A stretch of 11,995 nt of DNA from an uncultured Erysipelotrichaceae bacterium (GTDB taxonomy: Bacteria > Bacillota_I > Bacilli_A > RF39 > UBA660). This document shows positions 6,795-11,995 of this stretch, one piece after another. A program made the position numbers and the translations under genes. The notes beneath the pieces were generated by a model. That model made no database searches, had not been told where the DNA came from, and saw only the letters and a list, made by a program, of their open reading frames with translations. Where the stretch lies: contig CACZQZ010000078.1 in assembly GCA_902783405.1 (NCBI GenBank), forward strand, positions 1 to 11,995, in the 5' to 3' direction. Each line of letters starts with the position of its first letter. Position 1 is the first letter of the stretch.

Positions 6795-8790
6795 ATTCTT
6801 TATCTAATTCTTTTAATGCATCTACAATTTCTTCTTTACTCATCTTAGATACATTTTTGATTTTTCTTTCTTTTGCTAATTCTTTTAAATCTTCTAAATT
6901 CATATCTTCATAAGATAATTCTTCAAAATCACTTTTATCTGTTTCACCATCTTCATCTGGCATACAACCATGTTCTACCAAATATTCAATTTGTTCTTTT
7001 GTAATGGTTTCATGTTCAAGTAAAGCATTAGCAATTAAATCAAGTAAATCTTTGTTTTCCCTAATTATTTTTTCTGTTTTTTGATAACATTCATCAATAA
7101 TCTTTCTCATTTCTTGATCGATTTCAAAAGCAACTTGAGATGAGAAATTTCTTGTTTTATTATAATCTCTTCCTAAAAAGACACTTGATTCTTGATGTTC
7201 AAATTGAACAGGTCCTAAATCACTCATACCATATTCTGTTACCATAGCACGTGCAATTTTAGTTGCTTTTTCAAAATCATTATGAGCTCCTGTAGTAATT
7301 TCATTAAAAATAAATTCTTCTGCAACACGACCACCAAGTAATCCACTGATACTCTCAAGTAATTCTTTTTTCGTAGATAAATAAGTTTCTTCTTTTGGAA
7401 GCATTAAATTATATCCACCAGCAGTACCACGAGGTACAATTGTAATTTTTTGAACTTCGTTTGCTCCTTCTAATTTAATTCCTACAACAGCGTGACCAGC
7501 TTCATGGTAAGCAACAACACGTTTTTCTTTATCAGTATATTTATGACTCTTCTTAGCAGGTCCCATTAAAACTCTATCATGTGCTTCATCAATTTCTGTC
7601 ATCGTAATAGCGTCTTTATTCTTACGTACTGTAAGTAAAGCTGCTTCATTAAGTAAGTTTTCTAGATCTGCTCCACTAAATCCTACTGTTCTTTTAGCAA
7701 TATTTGATAACTTAATTCCTTTAGCAAAAGTTTTGTTTCTAGCATGTACTTCTAAGATTTCTTCTCTTCCCTTAACATCTGGTAAATTAACCGTTACTTG
7801 TCTATCAAATCTTCCAGGTCTTAGTAATGCTGGATCTAATACGTCAGGACGATTTGTTGCAGCAATAATGATAATTCCTTCATTTGCCCCAAATCCATCC
7901 ATTTCTGTTAATAATTGGTTCAAAGTTTGTTCTCTTTCATCATGTCCGCCACCAAGACCAGTCCCTCTTTGACGACCTACGGCATCGATTTCATCAATGA
8001 AAATTAAACATGGTGCATTTTGTTTTGCTTGTTTAAACATATCACGTACACGAGAAGCACCGACACCTACAAAAAGTTCTACGAATTCTGAACCACTAAT
8101 ATAGAAAAATGGTACATTTGCTTCTCCGGCAACTGCTCTAGCAAGTAAAGTTTTACCAGTTCCTGGAGGACCAACAAGTAAAACACCTTTTGGTATTCTA
8201 GCTCCTAATTTTTGGAACTTCTTTGGTTCTTTTAAGAAATCAATTAATTCACTAACTTCTTCTTTTTCTTCTTCTAGTCCAGCTACTTCATCAAAAGTAA
8301 CTTTTTTAGTATCACTATTAAGTCTTGCTCTACTTTTTCCAAAATCCATAGATTTTCCTGCACTACCCATTTGTCTTGTAATAAAGTAAAGGGCTGCTCC
8401 TAAGATAATAATCATAGGTAAAAATTCATATAAGAATAATAATAATTTGCTTGAATCTGGATCTGAATTAACAGTTAATTTAAAATTATTTTTTTCTTGA
8501 TATTCATATAATTTTGAAATTGTTTCATTAGAATATGGAACAGTAACTGTAAAATATTCATTTTTATTATACTTTTTTAATTTTCCAGTAAATTGATAGA
8601 TTCCTGCACTTTCTCTTGGTGTAACAACTACTTCTGTAACTTTTTCTTCATTTACAGCCTTCATAAACTCATCATATGTTAACTTATTTATTTTTTGATT
8701 GATCATATCAAAAAAGAACATGATGAAAAACATAAATACAAATATAATTAAATATGGAATTAATCCTCTTCTAATTGTTTTTTTATTCAT
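6793..8790 (-). CDS. ftsH: ATP-dependent zinc metalloprotease FtsH with a C-terminal Rho-N/SAP-like extension
   Basis: FtsH is the hexameric membrane AAA+ protease that extracts and degrades membrane proteins and unstable cytosolic regulators. In this 665-residue product the membrane segments are at about 9-28 and 115-138, enclosing a small extracytoplasmic domain. The AAA module shows Walker A GPPGTGKT (207-214), pore residues FVG (240-242), Walker B LIFIDEID (262-269) and the second region of homology ending in RPGRFDR (324-330). The protease has HEAGH (429-433, catalytic Glu430) and the third zinc ligand Asp505 in NDFEKA. After a normal C-terminal helix the protein adds an acidic linker (611-629) and then a helix-loop-helix, NLEDLKELAKERKIKN...KEEIVDAL (631-659), which resembles Rho N-terminal/SAP domains. 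ATG 8790 is preceded by AAAGGAG inside the end of tilS, which overlaps the start by 8 nt. A terminator follows the stop at once. Confidence 0.98.
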   Translation of the reverse strand: MNKKTIRRGLIPYLIIFVFMFFIMFFFDMINQKINKLTYDEFMKAVNEEKVTEVVVTPRESAGIYQFTGKLKKYNKNEYFTVTVPYSNETISKLYEYQEKNNFKLTVNSDPDSSKLLLFLYEFLPMIIILGAALYFITRQMGSAGKSMDFGKSRARLNSDTKKVTFDEVAGLEEEKEEVSELIDFLKEPKKFQKLGARIPKGVLLVGPPGTGKTLLARAVAGEANVPFFYISGSEFVELFVGVGASRVRDMFKQAKQNAPCLIFIDEIDAVGRQRGTGLGGGHDEREQTLNQLLTEMDGFGANEGIIIIAATNRPDVLDPALLRPGRFDRQVTVNLPDVKGREEILEVHARNKTFAKGIKLSNIAKRTVGFSGADLENLLNEAALLTVRKNKDAITMTEIDEAHDRVLMGPAKKSHKYTDKEKRVVAYHEAGHAVVGIKLEGANEVQKITIVPRGTAGGYNLMLPKEETYLSTKKELLESISGLLGGRVAEEFIFNEITTGAHNDFEKATKIARAMVTEYGMSDLGPVQFEHQESSVFLGRDYNKTRNFSSQVAFEIDQEMRKIIDECYQKTEKIIRENKDLLDLIANALLEHETITKEQIEYLVEHGCMPDEDGETDKSDFEELSYEDMNLEDLKELAKERKIKNVSKMSKEEIVDALKELDKE

Positions 8791-10120
8791 TTTTTTCTCC
8801 TTTCAAGGTGTACTTTAGTATTATATCACACTTTTCCTCTTTTGGTTTATCAAATTGTGATTTTTTTAATCCTGGAATCCAAACTATTTTATCTTCACTA
8901 TCTACTACAACCGGATAGAGTTTTCTTTTATTTGAATCTATTTTATTTTCAATAAAAATTTTTTTGATTTTTTTATTTCCTTTCATATTCTTAACATTCA
9001 TTTTATCTCCATCTTTTTTATTTCGAACATATAATGGTAATGACACATCCGATTTATTTAGTCTGCAAATAAAATTACTGTTTTCTTCTACACTTGAAAT
9101 CATTTGAATAATAGATTCATCTGGTAATATTGTTTTTTCTTTAATTTCTATTTTGTATTCTTGAGTTTGTTTTTTTTCTTCAAAAATTATTTTATCATAA
9201 TGTTTTTGAATAGTTATTTCATTTGGTAAATCTATTTCCATATTAGGTTTTAAATTATAAATCATACCCAAAATAGAATCTACATGAGAGTTATCAATTT
9301 TTAGTAAATCTTCTTTATAAATATCTTCTAATATTTTTTGAATTAATCTTTTTTGAATTAATTTTTTTTCACGTCTTATTTTATCTATAAATATTTCTTT
9401 ATTCTTGTAAACTTCTTTTATCTTATCTTCCGTAAGTTCTTCTAAAAAAGAATCATATTCTAATAATGTTTTAGAAAATTTATACATTTGAGAATAAAAA
9501 TTATTTGTTTCCTCTTTTAAAGCAGGAATAATATATTTTCTAAAGCGATTTCTCGTATAAGTATCTTTTTGGTTAGATCCATCAATTGCATATGGAATAT
9601 TTTTATTATCACAATATGCATCAATTTCTTCTTTTGATTTTATAATGAATGGTCTTACAATTTTGTAACCATTTCTATCTTGTACTTTAGGAAATCCAGC
9701 ATATCCTTTTAAAGTAGAACCCCTCATCATACGCATTAAAATAGTTTCTGCTAAATCATCCGCATGATGCGCTGTAAATAGGTAATTTGCTTTATATTTA
9801 TGGATTAATGTTTCAAAAAATTGGTAACGTTTTTTCCTTGCATCATTATGAAAATTATCTTCACTATATTCTAATATTTCCATATATTCAAAAATAATGT
9901 TTCTTTTCTTACAATATTCTTCTACCATTATTTTTTCGTCTTCGCTTTCTATCCTCATTTTATGATTTACATGAGCACAAATAATGGTTATATTTATTTT
10001 ATCTTTAATATCACATACTAGTGATAAAAGAGCCATAGAATCTGGTCCACCAGATGTTGCGACTACAACTTTATCATTTGATTTTAATTTTTTTTCTAAA
10101 TCTTTTGTAATTTCATCCAT
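8783..10120 (-). CDS. tilS: tRNA(Ile)-lysidine synthetase TilS
   Basis: TilS attaches lysine to C34 of the CAU-anticodon tRNA-Ile, so that it reads AUA instead of AUG; it is essential in most bacteria. From ATG 10120 the protein has 445 residues. The PP-loop ATP site ATSGGPDSMALL lies near residues 21-32, and the downstream FTAHHADDLAET and RNRFRKYIIPAL motifs are typical. The C-terminal TilS_C region is present (KKIKKIFIENKI to IVWIPGLKKSQF). ATG 10132 upstream adds four residues, but its only purine run (AAGGG) is two bases away, whereas ATG 10120 has GGGTGAT at a good distance; I prefer 10120. It overlaps ftsH by 8 nt, the AAAGGAG for ftsH lying in its last codons. Many Bacillota have hpt between tilS and ftsH; here it is absent. 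Confidence 0.95.
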   Translation of the reverse strand: MDEITKDLEKKLKSNDKVVVATSGGPDSMALLSLVCDIKDKINITIICAHVNHKMRIESEDEKIMVEEYCKKRNIIFEYMEILEYSEDNFHNDARKKRYQFFETLIHKYKANYLFTAHHADDLAETILMRMMRGSTLKGYAGFPKVQDRNGYKIVRPFIIKSKEEIDAYCDNKNIPYAIDGSNQKDTYTRNRFRKYIIPALKEETNNFYSQMYKFSKTLLEYDSFLEELTEDKIKEVYKNKEIFIDKIRREKKLIQKRLIQKILEDIYKEDLLKIDNSHVDSILGMIYNLKPNMEIDLPNEITIQKHYDKIIFEEKKQTQEYKIEIKEKTILPDESIIQMISSVEENSNFICRLNKSDVSLPLYVRNKKDGDKMNVKNMKGNKKIKKIFIENKIDSNKRKLYPVVVDSEDKIVWIPGLKKSQFDKPKEEKCDIILKYTLKGEKNE

Positions 10121-10132
10121 AAAATCACCCAT

Positions 10133-10168
10133 TGCCCTTATTTTACATCAATTTTACAGCCAAAACAA
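10133..10168 (-). promoter_or_regulatory. tilS: Promoter of tilS-ftsH
   Basis: TTGTTT (10168-10163) and TAAAAT (10145-10140) are 17 bp apart on the minus strand. The start point would fall near 10133, right at the upstream ATG 10132, which would make that ATG leaderless and leaves ATG 10120 with a 12-13 nt leader carrying GGGTGAT. Confidence 0.5.
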
Positions 10169-10196
10169 TAGTTTTTTATTTTAATTTATACACACA

Positions 10197-10232
10197 TTGA
10201 AAGATAAATTTCTAAGTGATAAAATGAAGGTA
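10197..10232 (+). promoter_or_regulatory. Promoter of the plus-strand envelope-protein gene
   Basis: TTGAAA (10197-10202), a 17-bp spacer and TAAAAT (10220-10225) preceded by TGA form a near-consensus sigma-A promoter with an extended -10, the strongest in the window. It points away from the tilS promoter, with about 30 bp between the two -35 boxes. Confidence 0.75.
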
Positions 10233-10240
10233 GGATTACT

Positions 10241-10267
10241 ATGATAAAAAGAAAGGAGGAAATATGA
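10241..10267 (+). CDS. Possible 8-codon leader ORF upstream of the envelope-protein gene
   Basis: An ATG at 10241, preceded by GGTAGGA at about 5 nt, opens the frame MIKRKEEI and ends with a TGA that overlaps the ATG of the next gene (ATGA). The frame contains the GGAGG that serves the downstream gene. It could couple translation of the two or be chance; nothing marks it as an attenuator, since no hairpin or codon run is present. Confidence 0.2.
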   Translation: MIKRKEEI

Positions 10268-10971
10268 AAAACAAAGAAAAAATCATTATTTTCTTATTCG
10301 TTATTTTAAGCCTAATCATTTTAGGATGTACTTATATTATTTATAATTTTCATACTAAAGAAGAAAAGAAAAGTGAAGAAATAATTGACGAAAAATCAGT
10401 TTCTGTTCCTGTTGAAAAAGAAGAAAAGAAAGAAGATAGCTTAATTCCTAGTGAATTGGATGAAGACACTCAAAAATTAGTAGATAAAATTGCAGCTAGC
10501 ACAGGTGAAAAAACTATTATTAATGATGCATGGATATTTAATATTTTATTAGAGGAAATAGCAGTAAACACTGAAGTAATTGGATATGATGAAGGAGATT
10601 TACATAAGATTTCAAAAGAAGCTTTTTTTAAAAAAGTAAAATTTATCTCAAAGAATAAAAGTGTACAGGAAATTATTAATGCTCAAAATGACCCTGAAGC
10701 AAATTACTATAATTATAAAATCAAAGAAGATAATGACAATTATATTATAACTATTCCTGGACATGAAAACATTGACAATATCGTTGAGTTAACTAATAAA
10801 GAAACAGAAAATAATAAGTTAATCCTTACTTATAAAGTTAGTTGTTATGGTGGGGATAGTTCTGCATATTTTATTGGTGAAACTACGGTTACTTTAGATT
10901 ATATTGATAATGAATTTTATTTAAACAATACAAAATTTAGAAGTAATGGATTAAATATCTCATGTCACTAA
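10264..10971 (+). CDS. Membrane-anchored or lipoprotein of unknown function
   Basis: I do not recognise this 235-residue protein. It starts with a basic tip and a hydrophobic stretch (about 8-28) containing ILGC at 19-22, a passable lipobox; because the hydrophobic run continues past Cys22, an uncleaved membrane anchor is equally possible. A Lys/Glu-rich linker (about 32-60) follows, then a soluble domain (about 65-235) with alternating strands and helices, ending in a beta-rich part (about 158-224). Two further cysteines, Cys194 and Cys234, could form a disulfide outside the membrane. The start is clear: AAAGGAGG sits four to five nt before ATG. It is the only plus-strand gene here, transcribed divergently from tilS from its own promoter and followed by two terminators, so it is a single-gene unit. 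Extracytoplasmic location is a fair inference; function is not. Confidence 0.85.
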   Translation: MKNKEKIIIFLFVILSLIILGCTYIIYNFHTKEEKKSEEIIDEKSVSVPVEKEEKKEDSLIPSELDEDTQKLVDKIAASTGEKTIINDAWIFNILLEEIAVNTEVIGYDEGDLHKISKEAFFKKVKFISKNKSVQEIINAQNDPEANYYNYKIKEDNDNYIITIPGHENIDNIVELTNKETENNKLILTYKVSCYGGDSSAYFIGETTVTLDYIDNEFYLNNTKFRSNGLNISCH

Positions 10972-10983
10972 ATAATTGATAAA

Positions 10984-11265
10984 TTAATATTTTCTATTTA
11001 TACTTTTGCATAAAACTGCCCGCCGAGCATTGTGCTTGACGGGTGGTTCTTTTTTATATATGCCATAGTAAAAGCACCCTATTTTTGAGTGCTTTTTTTT
11101 TTCCTTCTTTTCTTCCTTTTCTTTTTGAATTCTTTTTAAATAATCAAAAAAGTTATCTTCTATACCAGCATAACCTTTTCCATCTCCCTTATGGCTAAAC
11201 ATTTCTAATTGTTTTTCCATATTTGAATCATCAATTCCTTTAATTTTTTCTTTTTTCTCTTCCAT
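10984..11265 (-). CDS. Small charged hypothetical protein, coding through the opposing terminators
   Basis: The product is 93 residues, very rich in Lys and Glu (EKEEKKEKKK near 50-59), and has no recognisable family. Residues 1-59 look like a genuine small soluble protein (for example GYAGIEDNFFDYLKRI at 31-46). The rest, from HSKIGCFYYG to the end, is encoded by the two hairpins that terminate the convergent plus-strand gene and contains out-of-character PPVKHNARRAVLC. A run of ten A at the junction (11093-11102) could slip; a different frame would end within a few codons (TAG after CAA AAA). Start ATG 11265 lies 26 bases inside the end of the HNHP gene with AGGATGG upstream, implying coupled translation. 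It may be a partner of that gene, but that is only inferred from the overlap. Moderately confident that it is expressed, unsure of the true C-terminus. Confidence 0.55.
   Translation of the reverse strand: MEEKKEKIKGIDDSNMEKQLEMFSHKGDGKGYAGIEDNFFDYLKRIQKEKEEKKEKKKHSKIGCFYYGIYKKEPPVKHNARRAVLCKSINRKY
11014..11055 (+). terminator. GC-rich hairpin terminator after the plus-strand gene
   Basis: AACTGCCCG (11014-11022) pairs with CGGGTGGTT (11040-11048) with two G-T wobbles; after a 3x3 internal loop AGCA/TGCT closes a 3-nt loop. TTCTTTTTT follows. The core is about 68% GC (21 of 31 bases from 11016), far above its surroundings. It sits about 40 nt after the stop of the plus-strand gene and could also be a mobile repeat. 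Confidence 0.75.
11070..11102 (+). terminator. Second terminator hairpin, possibly bidirectional
   Basis: AAAAGCAC (11070-11077) pairs with GTGCTTTT (11089-11096), with ten T on the plus strand (11093-11102). The stem is A-rich on its left side, so on the minus strand it is followed by only four T and would be weak in that direction. It lies within the reading frame of the small minus-strand gene. Confidence 0.7.
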
Positions 11266-11991
11266 AAATCCATCCTATCTTTTCAAACATTTCTTTATAT
11301 ATTAAATGATTTCTGTCATTTTGCGTTAAATAAGCATAATCATCAAAATGTTTATCATTTAATTTTCTTATATTATCATTCATCCCTTGGCATAAATTTT
11401 CAAAATTTTGTTTTGTAATTGATAAATCTTCCCTTTTAGGTATGAAATAATAATTATACTTTTCTGTACATACTATACTACCACAAAAACATTGATTTTT
11501 GAATAAATCTTCAATGTCTTCCATAGAAAAAGTATGTTCTCCTGGATGATTATGTAGTGAATATAAGTCATTAACATGCTGTTTCATAATCTCTTTTTGT
11601 TCTTTAGAATAATCAACTCTGCTAACTTCTCCTATTGTATTTATAGCTCCTAATCTTTTATTAGTTTGACTATCTATTATAGCAACATTTTCAAATCCAT
11701 TTTTTTTGTATTGTTCAAACACTTCATCAGATATTTTTAATATTTCTTCACTTAAATATTCCTCTTCATCTATTCCAGAAGGTTTAATAAATTCATCTCT
11801 TTTAGTTTCATATGCTATCTTTTTTGTTTGTATTCACTAATATTTGTGAAATCTAAACTTCCACTTTCTAATCTATGAAATCTTTTTGCATTTCTATCAT
11901 AATAGTTTATCTGTTCTTGAACATCATCTAGGATAAGTTCTGTTTCAAAAGGTTCTTCTAATTTATCATAAAGCTGCCGAATTTGCTTTTT
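11240..11991 (-). pseudogene. Frameshifted gene with an HNHP (JAMM/MuF-associated-type) metallohydrolase-like domain; 5' end beyond the window
   Basis: The intact part is a 160-codon frame from GTG 11722 to TAA 11240. It contains SLHNHPGEHTFSMEDIEDLF (55-74): His57, His59, Ser66 and Asp69 have the HxHP...SxxD spacing of JAB/JAMM-like domains found in RadC and at the C-terminus of phage MuF-type head proteins and some toxins. Homology-like sequence continues upstream without a start codon: the same frame stays open to a TGA at 11836, giving AYETKRDEFIKPSG, while a frame ending in TAG at 11815 gives 58 residues to 11991 (QLYDKLEEPFETELI... to ISEYKQKR). One extra A in the six-A run at 11820-11825 would join them into one protein. 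That upstream frame meets TAA at 11994 beside a seven-A run, perhaps a second break. It could be a decayed prophage or conjugative-element gene, a phase-variable or recoded gene, or carry sequence errors. Confidence 0.55.
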
Positions 11992-11995
11992 TTAA

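Noticed and set aside
7733..7972. A 79-codon open frame on the plus strand
   Set aside because: It is antisense to the conserved AAA region of ftsH and has no supporting signals.
2420..10120. Possible UGA-as-Trp code, suggested by the lack of TGA stops and the AT-rich composition
   Set aside because: All Trp positions in the conserved proteins are TGG and no frame needs TGA read through; TAA preference is expected at this GC content.
9984..10184. A 66-codon plus-strand open frame antisense to the start of tilS
   Set aside because: No promoter or ribosome site of its own; it runs across the tilS promoter and mirrors the PP-loop codons.
1..11995. CRISPR arrays, tRNA or rRNA genes, riboswitches, intact insertion sequences
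   Set aside because: No regularly spaced repeats, cloverleaf-like or rRNA-like stretches, or transposase motifs were seen on either strand; intergenic gaps are too short for most riboswitches.

Overview
The window is about 12 kb of AT-rich DNA (roughly 30% GC by eye) from a low-GC Gram-positive bacterium (Bacillota), most likely a member of the Bacilli or a neighbouring gut lineage. This rests on the coding style (Lys/Asn/Ile/Glu-rich proteins, TAA as nearly the only stop, UGG for every Trp), on strong Shine-Dalgarno sites of the GGAGG and AGGTGAT types, and on the gene content: FtsH and TilS side by side, a CwlD-type cell-wall amidase, a PDZ serine protease of the HtrA type and a phosphoketolase. 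The presence of wall-lytic enzymes and ordinary use of the standard code argue against a wall-less mollicute. Species cannot be named from sequence alone.

Layout. Positions 1-2344 (minus): an almost complete phosphoketolase cut by the left edge, with its own promoter. Positions 2420-4434 (minus): a two-gene unit, Abi_2/HEPN-type protein then HtrA protease, closed by a terminator over the htrA stop codon. Positions 4500-6734 (minus): SAM-dependent methyltransferase, RluA-type pseudouridine synthase (overlapping by 8 nt) and N-acetylmuramoyl-L-alanine amidase, driven from a promoter whose -35 lies in the loop of the preceding terminator. Positions 6793-10120 (minus): tilS and ftsH, overlapping by 8 nt and closed by that terminator. 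Positions 10264-10971 (plus): a divergent, unrecognised membrane-anchored or lipoprotein gene with a very good promoter, followed by two terminator hairpins. Positions 10984-11995 (minus): an accessory end with a small charged protein whose reading frame runs through those hairpins, and a frameshifted gene with an HNHP metallohydrolase-like motif. No gene-free stretch longer than 300 bases exists.

How it fits together. Most of the window is housekeeping: tRNA-Ile lysidine synthesis, membrane and extracytoplasmic proteolysis, RNA modification, peptidoglycan hydrolysis and the phosphoketolase route of sugar catabolism. The parts that stand out are (1) a Rho-N/SAP-like segment at the very C-terminus of FtsH, (2) a HEPN ribonuclease-like Abi gene in one transcription unit with HtrA, preceded by a dyad that abuts its extended -10, (3) the broken HNHP gene with its slippery A-tracts and the small overlapping gene behind it, and (4) a GC-rich hairpin unlike its surroundings. 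I see no convincing new multi-gene system; the right-hand accessory end is the best place to look, and it continues outside the window.
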